Both the position numbers and the translations under genes were made by a program. From Rhodococcus phenolicus (GTDB taxonomy: Bacteria; Actinomycetota; Actinomycetes; Mycobacteriales; Mycobacteriaceae), in assembly GCF_001646785.1 (NCBI RefSeq), contig NZ_LRRH01000030.1, positions 1 to 64,000 of the forward strand: a DNA stretch of 64,000 nt. Direction: 5' to 3'. The notes under the pieces are model-generated. The model was not told the origin of the DNA. It was given only the letters and a program-made list of their open reading frames with translations, and made no database searches. Positions 1 to 8,189 of the stretch are shown here, piece after piece; position 1 is the stretch's first letter, and the number at the start of each line of letters is the position of its first letter.

Positions 1-432
1 GCCGATCCAAAAAAACACGCACGCGTGCGCCGGCGGGCGGTTCAGGATTTCACCGCCGATATCCGCCGGCATCCGCGCCGCTATGTTGCCGGACGGTTGC
101 CGTCCCTGCCGTTCCCCGACGTCGCTTTCGATCTCGTGCTCAGCTCGCACCTGCTGTTCAGCTATTCCGACCGGCTCGACCACACCTTCCACTTCGACGC
201 GATCCGCGAATTGATGAGGGTCGCCCGCGGTGAACTGCGGGTCTTTCCGCTCGTGGCCTCGGGCTCATCGGTTCGCTATCCACGCCTGGACGAGCTCCTC
301 ACCGACCTTCGGAACCACGACATCGCCGGTGAAGTCGTCGAGGTCGACTACCGGTTCCAGAAGAGCGCTCACCACATGCTGGTGTGCCGTCACATCGCCG
401 CGCACGGTCCGGAGGTCGCAGGTTCGGTGTGA
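1..432 (+). CDS. SAM-dependent methyltransferase-like protein, 5' end outside window
   Basis: The reading frame is open from base 1, so this is the C-terminal part of a gene that begins upstream; no start is assigned. The remaining residues hold a PFPDVAFDLVLSSHLLF stretch, which matches the post-motif II/III strand region of class I SAM methyltransferases (substrate pocket after the SAM-binding fold), followed by a conserved-looking EL-RV-RGELRVFPL strand. The SAM-binding glycine loop would lie upstream of the window and cannot be checked. Substrate unknown. The nearest downstream gene runs on the opposite strand. Confidence 0.6.
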   Translation, partial: ADPKKHARVRRRAVQDFTADIRRHPRRYVAGRLPSLPFPDVAFDLVLSSHLLFSYSDRLDHTFHFDAIRELMRVARGELRVFPLVASGSSVRYPRLDELLTDLRNHDIAGEVVEVDYRFQKSAHHMLVCRHIAAHGPEVAGSV

Positions 433-534
433 CGTGCAATCACGCCTCGGTCGGAAAGTCAGTAGGGGCTCTCGCCGACCAGGACGGGTTCCGCCACCGG
501 GACCTCCGTCCCGGCGCGTGTCGGAAATGAGCTT

Positions 535-876
535 GTGACGTACGACGGCCTGTCGGCGTCGGCAGGGGGAGCGCATTCGCTGAGGACGAAGGACGTCGGC
601 GCGGCATGGCGAACGGTACAGAGCTTCGCCGACGCGTGCGCGCGCCCGGCGTCTGAGTCCGCACTCACGTTTCAGCTGTGGTCGGGTGGCCCGCCGGAGG
701 TCACCGGGCGGCTGACGGAGTTCGCGGCGGCGCGGCTCGGCGGTGCACGCCGCCGGACGCAGACGCACACGGAATGGGCTGTGCGCGCGGAGTCCGTCGA
801 CACCGCCCTCGAGGCTTCGACATGCCGCGTGTCATCGGTCTACAGAGGATGCTGCACGCTGCCCTCCGAGCAGTAG
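535..876 (+). CDS. Doubtful small hypothetical protein
   Basis: A 113-residue GTG-initiated frame fills part of the 450-base gap between the methyltransferase fragment and the SRAP gene. It has no recognisable domain, no signal peptide and no membrane segment; the C-terminal third is rich in Arg and Thr and contains three cysteines. No good ribosome binding site precedes the GTG. Overlapping frames on the other strand are similarly long, as expected in GC-rich DNA, so this may be non-coding. I list it only because nothing else explains this stretch. Confidence 0.2.
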   Translation: MTYDGLSASAGGAHSLRTKDVGAAWRTVQSFADACARPASESALTFQLWSGGPPEVTGRLTEFAAARLGGARRRTQTHTEWAVRAESVDTALEASTCRVSSVYRGCCTLPSEQ

Positions 877-883
877 GCGGGAC

Positions 884-1600
884 TCAGGTGTTCACCGGCC
901 GGAGAAGATCCGGGGAGTTGTTGCGCGGATTGTTCACTGCGGTGCCGACCTCGTACGGGTGCAGGTGCGGCTCCGGGATCGAGTTGAGCAGGGCATCGAC
1001 ATCGTCACGATCGGTGAGCGACGGATCGAGCCACGGCCCGACGAACGACTCCGGCAGCAGTACGGGGGAGCGGTCGTGGATGTGCCCGGCCGCATCGGTC
1101 GCCGGACGGGTGAGGACCGTACACGTCCACAACCACCTGTCCGGATCGTCCTCGGGCAGTTCCGGATTCGGCCACAATTCGTACAGGCCGGCCATCGCGA
1201 TCGGTTCGTCGGCGTGGAGGAAGAACGGGATCTTCCTGCCGTTCTCGTCCTTCATCCACTCGAAGTAGCCGTCCGCCGGCAGGACACAGCGCCGCCGCGC
1301 CGCCGCCGCTTTGAACGCGGGTTTGCTGGTGACGGTCTCGGACCGCGCGTTGATCATGCGGGAGCCGATCTTCGGGTCCTTCGCCCACGAGGGCACCAGC
1401 CCCCACTTGACCGTGCTGTCGAGGCGCCGGACCGGCGCGGCATCGGGATCGTCGTGCGGGACGCGTTCGAGCACCACGTTCACGTGCTGCGTGGGTGCGA
1501 TGTTGTACGACGGGGGCAGTTCGTCACCGACCGTGGCGGCGGTGTCGTACGCCGCCACCAGGTCGTCGCGGGTGCTCGTGCTCGCGTAGCGTCCACACAT
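884..1600 (-). CDS. SOS response-associated peptidase (SRAP/HMCES/YedK family)
   Basis: SRAP proteins form a thiazolidine crosslink with abasic sites in single-stranded DNA and so shield them; they act in the cytoplasm at replication forks. The 238-residue protein starts MCGRY, placing the catalytic Cys at position 2 after Met removal. The start is chosen for this reason and for the GAAGGAG ribosome binding site just upstream, although the frame is open further 5'. Other family signatures are visible: an NARSET motif (catalytic Asn), PADGYFEW (catalytic Glu) and a GHIHDRSPVLL block with the active-site His. It stands alone, tail to tail with nothing obvious, and no LexA box was seen. Confidence 0.9.
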   Translation of the reverse strand: MCGRYASTSTRDDLVAAYDTAATVGDELPPSYNIAPTQHVNVVLERVPHDDPDAAPVRRLDSTVKWGLVPSWAKDPKIGSRMINARSETVTSKPAFKAAAARRRCVLPADGYFEWMKDENGRKIPFFLHADEPIAMAGLYELWPNPELPEDDPDRWLWTCTVLTRPATDAAGHIHDRSPVLLPESFVGPWLDPSLTDRDDVDALLNSIPEPHLHPYEVGTAVNNPRNNSPDLLRPVNT

Positions 1601-1888
1601 GGGGTGCTCCTTCCCGTGGTTCGACTCGTGTCCCATCCTGCCGGAACAGCGGCGGATCGGCTGCGGCCACGGACCGAATCCGCTGTCGGTGCAGTCGTGG
1701 TCCGGGATCCGTTCGCTGCGGTGAACGGCCTCGAACAGCGGCGACGGCGGATCGTCGTCGGTTGGACCGCTCACCCGTTCCGTGAGGCTTCGGCCGATCG
1801 TGACGGCACCGGCTCGGTGGGTGGTCGGTCACGACGACGAAATCGAGTCCGCCCGTCGCACACTCGACGGCCGCTGAAGGTGGCCGAC

Positions 1889-3070
1889 TCAGTGGCCGAC
1901 GACGTCGAGTGCCTGGGTGAGGTCGGCGATCAGGTCGTCGGCGTCCTCGAGGCCGATCGACAACCGGATCATCGACCCGGTGATCCCGCGACGTTCGCGT
2001 TCCTCGGGGGTCAGGTCGTAGTGGGTGGTGGTGACCGGTTGCGTCACCAGGCTTTCCACGCCCCCCAGGCTCGGGGCCAACGCGAACAGCTCGAGCCGGT
2101 CGACGACCTGCACGGTCGTGTCGGCATCGGCCGCGACTTCGACGGTGACGACTCCGCCGAACCCGGACATCTGCTTCGCCGCGATCGCATGACCGGGAAA
2201 ACTCGGCAACCCCGGATACAGCACCCGTGACACTCGTGGATCGGCTTCCATCGCCTCGGCGACCGCCTGGGCGTTCGCGTTGTGCTGGCGCACCCGCACG
2301 ACGAGGGTACGCAGGCTGCGCGACAACACGGCCGCGGTTTCCGGTGAGATCGCCGATCCGAAGCTCTTGCGCCAAGCGTTCAGCGGTTCGACGAGTTCGG
2401 TTGTCCCGAGTACGAATCCGGCGGTGACATCGGAATGGCCACCGAGGTACTTCGTCGCGGAATAGGAGACGAGGTCGGCGCCGAGCTCGAGCGGACGCTG
2501 GTTCACCGGTGACGCGAAGGTGTTGTCGACCGCGACCTTCGCGCCGTACCGATGCGCAAGGTCGGCGAGGGCGGTGATGTCGTAGATTCCGAGTGCCGGG
2601 TTGGTCGGAGTTTCGAAGAACACCAGTTTCGCTCCGTCGCCCAGCGACTCCTCGAGCCGGTCGAGCTGATCGCCCAGCAGGAACGTGGTGGTGATGCCGA
2701 GTTGTGCGAGCTGATTGCCGAGCAATTCCATGGTGCCGCCGTAGGCGTCGCCGACGCACACGATTCCCTCGCGTCCGTAGTGCGCGAACAGTGCGGTTTC
2801 GGCGGCCATACCCGAGCAGAACGCCAACGCGTTCTCGGTGCCTTCGATCGAGGCCATGGTTTCCTCGAGGGCAAAGATCGTGGGGTTCAGGCCGTAACGG
2901 GTGTAGAGCGGACCCCGGACGCGTCCGTCGGCGACGTCGAGCAGCGCCGCGGTGTTCTCGAATGCGAAGGTCGTGGTGTTGTAGACCGGGATGTGCGGTG
3001 CACCGTGGGCGTCGGTGACGGTGGTGCCGTGGATGGCCCGGGTGGACCGGCCTGCTGATGCATGCTTCAC
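1889..3070 (-). CDS. PLP-dependent trans-sulfuration enzyme (cystathionine gamma-lyase/synthase type)
   Basis: A 393-residue Cys/Met metabolism PLP enzyme, normal length for the family. YTRYG (about 57-61, phosphate contacts from the neighbouring subunit), FETPTNP, VDNTFASP (Asp182 to the pyridine nitrogen) and SATKYLGGHSD with Lys207 as Schiff-base lysine are all present. The C-terminal half ends with the usual SxGLExxxDL block. It could split cystathionine to cysteine, or act as a gamma-synthase or methionine gamma-lyase; sequence alone does not separate these. The GTG start at 3070 is preceded by GGAG; the frame extends upstream but lacks homologous character there. Transcribed alone. Confidence 0.85.
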   Translation of the reverse strand: MKHASAGRSTRAIHGTTVTDAHGAPHIPVYNTTTFAFENTAALLDVADGRVRGPLYTRYGLNPTIFALEETMASIEGTENALAFCSGMAAETALFAHYGREGIVCVGDAYGGTMELLGNQLAQLGITTTFLLGDQLDRLEESLGDGAKLVFFETPTNPALGIYDITALADLAHRYGAKVAVDNTFASPVNQRPLELGADLVSYSATKYLGGHSDVTAGFVLGTTELVEPLNAWRKSFGSAISPETAAVLSRSLRTLVVRVRQHNANAQAVAEAMEADPRVSRVLYPGLPSFPGHAIAAKQMSGFGGVVTVEVAADADTTVQVVDRLELFALAPSLGGVESLVTQPVTTTHYDLTPEERERRGITGSMIRLSIGLEDADDLIADLTQALDVVGH

Positions 3071-3207
3071 GCCTTCGCTCCGTTCGTAGGACTTCCGGGA
3101 CGTGACCGAGTATCGCGGATGCCTGGCACGGCTCGTCGAGCCGCCGGGTCGGGACATCTGCCGGCGCGGTCGGTCGTGCCGACCGGCTCCGCGGCGTAAC
3201 GTGTGCG

Positions 3208-3858
3208 ATGTCCGTGTCGCCGATACGACGGGACCGGCCGATGAGCGCGAGCGATCCTGTACCGAACCCGTTCGGTTCCGGCGGTGAGCCGGACGACCGT
3301 CCGGAGCCGCTGGCCCTGCATACGGTGTTGCTGCGGCTCGCACGCTGTGCCGGACGCACTGCCGGGCTTCTCGCGCGCCGGCGTCTGCACCTCCCGACCG
3401 GAAACAAGGGCCGGACGATCATCTTCGCCGACGGCACTTCCGCGGTGATCTACCGGGAAACCGTCGCCGATCGCGCCGAGCCGGCCGACCCTGTGATCCT
3501 CGTGGTCGAATTCCGGTTGCGCGGTGTCCGGGGTCGTGGGCACGCGTTGTTCCGTGCGGAGAGCTTGCTCAACACACCGCTGTTCGCGGGTTTTCCCGGG
3601 TTCGTGTCGAAGTTGTGGCTCACCGCGGACGAAGCCGGGCGGTATCGGGGTTTCTACCAGTGGGACGGAGCCGCATCCGCGCGAGACTACGTCCGTGCCC
3701 TGTGGTGGCCGCTCACGCTGGTCAGCGAGCGCCCCTCGATCCGGTACCGCGTGCTGCCGGGTCTCCACCGCGACGAGGTTCTCGCCGCCGCGGCCGGACA
3801 GGGCCCGAGCACCGGCACCGTCGCCGGTGTGTGGTGGTTGCCGAGCAGCGTTTCTTGA
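3208..3858 (+). CDS. Conserved hypothetical protein
   Basis: A 216-residue protein without signal peptide or membrane span. Residues about 60-200 form alternating strands and helices, with a central GFVSKLWLTADEAGRYRGFYQWD block that recalls the dimeric alpha-beta barrel (YdhR-like) proteins, which usually bind small ligands or act as cofactor-free monooxygenases; this is a loose resemblance, not an assignment. The start may instead be the ATG at 3241, since the first eleven residues look unconserved. It precedes a flavodoxin gene by 46 bases on the same strand, so the two may be cotranscribed and share a redox task. Confidence 0.6.
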   Translation: MSVSPIRRDRPMSASDPVPNPFGSGGEPDDRPEPLALHTVLLRLARCAGRTAGLLARRRLHLPTGNKGRTIIFADGTSAVIYRETVADRAEPADPVILVVEFRLRGVRGRGHALFRAESLLNTPLFAGFPGFVSKLWLTADEAGRYRGFYQWDGAASARDYVRALWWPLTLVSERPSIRYRVLPGLHRDEVLAAAAGQGPSTGTVAGVWWLPSSVS

Positions 3859-3904
3859 CGACCGCCGAGCGTGACCCGGGACCCTCACACGGGAGGGGCG
3901 ACGC

Positions 3905-4438
3905 ATGAGAACACTGGTCGGATACGCGACCGCGAAGGGATCCACGCGGGGGATCGCGGAACGCATCGCCGCGGCTCTCGAGCAGGCCGGCCACACCGCC
4001 GACCTGAAGAACCTGGCGTCCGCCGACACGGTTCGCGAGTACGACGTGCTCGTCGTCGGCAGCGCGATCCACAACGGACAGTGGCTTCCCGGCGCGGCGG
4101 ACGCGCTCGACCGCCTCGGCCCGGACCTCGCGGGTCGAACGGTGTGGGCGTTCTCGGTGTCGTCGGTGGGTGCGACGAGCAGTCTCCTGTCGCCCCGCGT
4201 CGCGCGATACCTGCGGCGGGTGACTCCGGAGCCGCAGGCAATGCAGACGCTGCGGTCGGCGGCGGACGTGCGCAGGCACCGATTCTTCGCGGGAACCATC
4301 TCACCCGGCGATTGGCCGGGCATCGGCCGGGTCGTGTTCCGGCTGATGGGCGGACACTACGGCCACGCCCGCGACTGGACCGACATCGACGGTTGGGTCG
4401 CTGCTGTCGCTGCCGGGAGTGAGGATGACGCCGGGTAG
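3905..4438 (+). CDS. Flavodoxin-domain protein (HemG-like)
   Basis: A 177-residue single-domain flavodoxin. The N-terminal YATAKGSTRGIAERIA loop has the Ser/Thr-rich FMN phosphate-binding pattern; VLVVGSAIHNGQWLP (about 48-62) and the WAFSVSSVG segment form the second and third flavin-contact loops. The best-known relatives are HemG protoporphyrinogen oxidase and actinobacterial flavodoxin-domain proteins of unknown partner. The ribosome binding site GGGAGGGGC lies just before the ATG. No haem genes are nearby, so oxidation of protoporphyrinogen is only one possibility; a general low-potential electron carrier is another. Confidence 0.8.
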   Translation: MRTLVGYATAKGSTRGIAERIAAALEQAGHTADLKNLASADTVREYDVLVVGSAIHNGQWLPGAADALDRLGPDLAGRTVWAFSVSSVGATSSLLSPRVARYLRRVTPEPQAMQTLRSAADVRRHRFFAGTISPGDWPGIGRVVFRLMGGHYGHARDWTDIDGWVAAVAAGSEDDAG

Positions 4439-4616
4439 CGCTATGGCGGACACTCCGGATCCGGCCGTGGTCGCCGGTGGACTCGTCGAGGGCGCCGCGT
4501 GGCCCGGTCGCCTGGCCCGCGACCGGGCGAATGTACCGCTCGTCTCATTGGATCGACGCAATGTCCGTGCGCTCGGAAAACGGGGCGGCGGCGCTCACAG
4601 GACGGACGCGGCTGTG

Positions 4617-5438
4617 TCAGCGCTCCGCGACGGGCGTGCGGCGGTAGACCGGATCGCGTTTCTCGGCGAACGCCGCGAACGCTTCGAGGACGTCCGGCGC
4701 CGACAGGTTCACCGCCTGCGCTGCCGCCTCGCCGGCGAGGGCTTCGCCCAGTGTCCGGTCGATTCCGTAGTGGATGAGGGACTTGGTCTGCGCCAACGCA
4801 ACCGGCGGTCCTGCCGCGAGCCGGGCCGCGAGTGCTGCGACGAACCCGTCGATCTCGGTGTCGGGTCGCAGCCACGTGACCAGACCGAGGTCGTGTGCCT
4901 CGTCGGCGCCGATCATGTCGGCGAGCATTGTCAGCCGCTTGGCCTGCTGCAGACCGACGAGGCGGGGCAGCAGCCAGGAACCGCCGGTGTCGACCGACAG
5001 TGCCCGCCGGGCGAAGATCTGGCAGAACCGGGACTCCGGGGTCGCGACCACGAAATCGCAGCCGAGCGCCAGGTTCCATCCGGCGCCGGCAGCGACGCCC
5101 CGTACTTTCGCGATGGTCGGGACCGGCAGATCGTGCAGCAGTTTCACGGTGTCGTTGACGCTGCGAATCTCCTCGTTCGGGTCCGGGAACTCGTCCATGC
5201 CCGTGGTGGCGGTCAGGTCGGCGCCGCTGCTGAAAGCTCCGCCCGCACCGGTCAGCACGACCGCGCGCACGTCGTGCCCCGGTTCGACGTCCCGCAGCCG
5301 GTCGCGTAGCAACGTCCACATCTGCCGGGTGATCGCGTTACGGCGTTCCGGACGATTCAGGGTCAGCGTGAGCACACCGTCGGTGAGGTCGGTGAGCAGG
5401 ACCGGCTCGTCGATCACCGCGTGCTCCTCAGACGACAT
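4617..5438 (-). CDS. Enoyl-CoA hydratase/isomerase (crotonase superfamily)
   Basis: A 273-residue crotonase-fold protein. The first oxyanion-hole segment GGAFSSGADL and the second, VRGVAAGAGWNLALGCDFV, are intact (residues about 70-120). The position of the usual catalytic Glu before the second helix cannot be fixed with certainty; ESRFCQIFARRALSVDTGGSW occupies that region, with Asp rather than Glu in the DTGGSW motif, a pattern also seen in isomerase- and dehalogenase-like members. It begins inside the 3' end of the preceding P450 gene (11-base overlap), so the two are translationally coupled and probably act on the same CoA ester. Confidence 0.85.
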   Translation of the reverse strand: MSSEEHAVIDEPVLLTDLTDGVLTLTLNRPERRNAITRQMWTLLRDRLRDVEPGHDVRAVVLTGAGGAFSSGADLTATTGMDEFPDPNEEIRSVNDTVKLLHDLPVPTIAKVRGVAAGAGWNLALGCDFVVATPESRFCQIFARRALSVDTGGSWLLPRLVGLQQAKRLTMLADMIGADEAHDLGLVTWLRPDTEIDGFVAALAARLAAGPPVALAQTKSLIHYGIDRTLGEALAGEAAAQAVNLSAPDVLEAFAAFAEKRDPVYRRTPVAER

Positions 5439-6618
5439 CGAACGTCACCGGCAGCAGGTTGGGGGAGCGGAACGGCTGACCGGTGATGTGTGGATCACCC
5501 TCGTCCTGTAGGCGGAAGTTCGTCAGGCGTGTGAGCAGGCATTCGACTGCCACCCGAGTTTCCATGCGCGCAAGGTGCAGGCCGAGACAGGTGTGGGCGC
5601 CCGCGGTGAAACTGATGTGCGGCACGGGTTTCCGGAAGATGTCGAACTCCCCGGGGCGTTCCCATCGGTCCTCGTCCCGGTTCGCCGAGCCGAGAACCAG
5701 ATCGACGACCGCGCCCGCCGGAACCGGAACACCGCCGAGCTCGGTGTCCTCCGTGGTGAAGCGTTGCACGAAGGTCAAGGGAGTTTCGTAGCGCAGGCCT
5801 TCCTCGACCGCTTGCGGAATCAGACCGTGATTGCCCTGCACGGCCGCGAACTGGCGGGGGTGACGCAGCAGCAGATACAGCAGATTTCCCGACGATCGGT
5901 ATGTGGTTTCGAGGCCGGCCGGGAGGAGCAGCCGCAGGAACGAGTAGATCGCCTCGTCGGTGAGTTGCTCGCCCTCGACCTCAGCGGTCACCAGGTCGCT
6001 GATGATGTCGTCGGTCGGCTGCGACCGTCGCTGCTCGATGTGGCCGAGAAAGTAGTTCTTCAGGTCCTCGGACGCTTCCAGGGCGCGAGGTACGTTCCCG
6101 GCGTAACTGATGATGGCCACCGCGGCCTTGCGGAAGAACGGTAGATCCTCCGCGGGCAGGCCGAGCAGCCGTGCGATCACGCGGGTCGGGAACTCGAACG
6201 TGAAATCCCTGACCAGGTCGGCGTGGCCGGTGCCCGCGAATTCGTCGATCAGCGCGTTGCAGATCGGCCGCACGATGTCCGGCTCCCACACGCGCAGCGA
6301 CTGCGGTTTGAACGCCGCCGACACCAGGTTCCGGTGCGCGCGGTGCTTCGTGCCGCTCATCGCGAGGATCGTCGGTCCCATGAACACGCCGATCGTGGAG
6401 TCGTACATCTTGGAGCTGAACACGCGGTCGTTGCGTAACGCGGCGTTGACCGTCGAATAGGAGAGCGCGGCATACGAATCCGCGGGACGCAACGACTCCG
6501 GTGTGCGCGAGTAGTCCATGACCGTTCCGTGGAACACCCCACCTTCGCGCCGACGCGCCGCGAAGAAGGGGTAGGGGTCGCGGAAGTCGAGTGTCTGGTC
6601 TCGGACGGAACTGTCCAC
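5428..6618 (-). CDS. Cytochrome P450
   Basis: A 396-residue soluble bacterial P450. The I-helix oxygen-activation motif is LPAGLETTY (Glu in place of the common Asp), the K-helix ExxR is EGLRYE, and the haem-binding loop FTAGAHTCLG places the axial thiolate at Cys344. The C-terminal FRSPNLLPVTF ending is typical of class I bacterial P450s. Reductase and ferredoxin are not encoded nearby, so electrons must come from elsewhere. It heads a two-gene minus-strand unit with the hydratase and diverges from the long plus-strand catabolic operon; a large inverted repeat lies in the shared upstream region. Confidence 0.92.
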   Translation of the reverse strand: MDSSVRDQTLDFRDPYPFFAARRREGGVFHGTVMDYSRTPESLRPADSYAALSYSTVNAALRNDRVFSSKMYDSTIGVFMGPTILAMSGTKHRAHRNLVSAAFKPQSLRVWEPDIVRPICNALIDEFAGTGHADLVRDFTFEFPTRVIARLLGLPAEDLPFFRKAAVAIISYAGNVPRALEASEDLKNYFLGHIEQRRSQPTDDIISDLVTAEVEGEQLTDEAIYSFLRLLLPAGLETTYRSSGNLLYLLLRHPRQFAAVQGNHGLIPQAVEEGLRYETPLTFVQRFTTEDTELGGVPVPAGAVVDLVLGSANRDEDRWERPGEFDIFRKPVPHISFTAGAHTCLGLHLARMETRVAVECLLTRLTNFRLQDEGDPHITGQPFRSPNLLPVTFDVV

Positions 6619-6656
6619 TGGTCACCTCTGGGGTTCGAATGGGGGCGCGTGATCCC

Positions 6657-6705
6657 GGTGATGGGAACCATCGGCCGGACAGACCGAATGAAGGTTCCCA
6701 TCACC
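6657..6705. promoter_or_regulatory. 13-bp perfect inverted repeat between divergent P450 genes
   Basis: GGTGATGGGAACC at 6657-6669 is repeated exactly as its reverse complement at 6693-6705, with 23 bases between. It begins 39 bases upstream of the minus-strand P450 start and about 220 bases upstream of the plus-strand P450 start. No reading frame with family features crosses it. The symmetry and position suit an operator for a dimeric regulator controlling both arms of the catabolic island; the regulator is not in the window. Confidence 0.55.
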
Positions 6706-6928
6706 CGGGGTGGGGGAGTCGGCGGCAATGTGGGCGGGGACGGCTCTGTGCTGGTCGGAGGTCATGAAAACTCCTGTTGAGAATGCTGTCCGCCGCAACG
6801 GAAGGAGTTATAGAATGCTTGACAGTAAGGCTCACTATAAATCACTCTGGAGACGCGAACAACGATTCCGGACGTCGCAATGGCAGACGGACGAGGACCC
6901 GGCCCGAACGAAACGGAATGTGCCACGG

Positions 6929-8164
6929 ATGAGCATGTCGATCGTCGAGGAAGCCGCGAAAGTGCTGGCGGAGCCCACCGCGTACGCCGACGAACCACGC
7001 CTGCACGCCGCGTTGACACGACTGCGTGCCGAGGCGCCGGTGGCATACGTCGACGTGCCGTCCTACAAGCCGTTCTGGGCCGTCACCAAGCACGCCGACA
7101 TCATGGCGATCGAACGCGCGAACGTCCGCTTCGTCAACTGGCCGCGCCCGGTGCTCATGACCGAGGAATCCGACGCCATGCAGGCGGCCGCGGGCGTCCG
7201 CACCCTGATCCACATGGACGATCCGCAGCACCGTGTGGTGCGGGCGATCGCCGCCGATTGGTTCCGGCCGAAGTCGATGCGCGCCATGGAGATCCGAATC
7301 GAGGAACTGGCGCGGCGTTACGTCGACCGCATGCGTGAGCTGGGCGGCACGTGTGATTTCGTGCAGGACATCGCGATCGACTTCCCGCTCTATGTGATCA
7401 TGTCGCTGCTCGGCGTCCCCGAATCCGACTTCCCGAAGATGCGCACGCTCACCCAGGAACTCGTCGGCAGCGATGACGACGAGCTCAGACGCGCCACGCC
7501 CGCCGACGAGAAGATGAACTCGCTGCTCGAGATGTTCGAGTACTTCTCGGCGCTCACCGCCGCCCGCCGCGCGAATCCCACCGACGACCTCGCATCGACC
7601 ATCGCGAATGCCTGCATCGACGGCGAGCCGCTGTCGGACATCGACACCATGTCGTACTACACCCTCATCGCCACCGCCGGACACGACACCACGAGCAGCA
7701 GCATCTCCGGGGGTCTGCGCGCCCTGGTCGAGAACCCCGATCAGCGCGACAAACTGCGCGCCGAACCCGATCTCATGCCGCGGGCGACGGAGGAGATCAT
7801 CCGATGGGTCACCCCCGTCAAGGCGTTCATGCGGACCGCCGCCGAGGACACCGTCCTGCGGGGCGTGCCGATCGCCGCGGGCGACTCGGTGTTGTTGTCC
7901 TACGTTTCCGGCAACCGCGACGAAGAGATCTTCGACGACCCGTTCCGGTTCGACATCACCCGCGAACCCAACAACCACGTCGCATTCGGATTCGGTGTGC
8001 ACTTCTGTCTCGGTGCGGGACTCGCGCGCCTCGAGATCCGCAAATTCTTCACCGAACTGCTGCCCCGGCTCGGCTCGATCGAACTCGACGGCGACCCCGC
8101 GACGATCGCGACCACCTTCGTCGGGGGACTGAAGCACCTGCCGATCCGCTACACGCTGGCCTGA
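6929..8164 (+). CDS. Cytochrome P450, first gene of the catabolic operon
   Basis: A 411-residue P450. Visible landmarks are the I-helix ATAGHDTTSS (acid-alcohol pair Asp-Thr), the K-helix EEIIRW and the haem loop FGFGVHFCLGAGLAR with Cys360 as thiolate ligand. The overall pattern (NHVAFGFGVHFCLG, followed by ARLEIRKFF) resembles the mycobacterial CYP124/125/142 group that oxidises sterol side chains, but I do not assign a family number. The start at 6929 is chosen because the frame upstream has no P450 character; 6935 is an alternative. The 300 bases before it hold the inverted repeat and an AT-richer stretch at 6815-6845. Confidence 0.92.
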   Translation: MSMSIVEEAAKVLAEPTAYADEPRLHAALTRLRAEAPVAYVDVPSYKPFWAVTKHADIMAIERANVRFVNWPRPVLMTEESDAMQAAAGVRTLIHMDDPQHRVVRAIAADWFRPKSMRAMEIRIEELARRYVDRMRELGGTCDFVQDIAIDFPLYVIMSLLGVPESDFPKMRTLTQELVGSDDDELRRATPADEKMNSLLEMFEYFSALTAARRANPTDDLASTIANACIDGEPLSDIDTMSYYTLIATAGHDTTSSSISGGLRALVENPDQRDKLRAEPDLMPRATEEIIRWVTPVKAFMRTAAEDTVLRGVPIAAGDSVLLSYVSGNRDEEIFDDPFRFDITREPNNHVAFGFGVHFCLGAGLARLEIRKFFTELLPRLGSIELDGDPATIATTFVGGLKHLPIRYTLA

Positions 8165-8189
8165 CCGCCCTCACACCCAAGGACGATCG

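Noticed and set aside
743-2230. 495-residue plus-strand frame opposite the SRAP and trans-sulfuration genes
   Set aside because: Arg-rich shadow of two well-supported minus-strand genes; no family features.
1524-3437. 637-residue minus-strand frame
   Set aside because: Out-of-frame shadow of the PLP enzyme gene with extreme Arg/Pro content.
6819-6841. TTGACA ... TATAAA as a promoter for the plus-strand P450
   Set aside because: The spacing is 11 bases, too short for a normal sigma-70 promoter; kept only as an AT-rich note.
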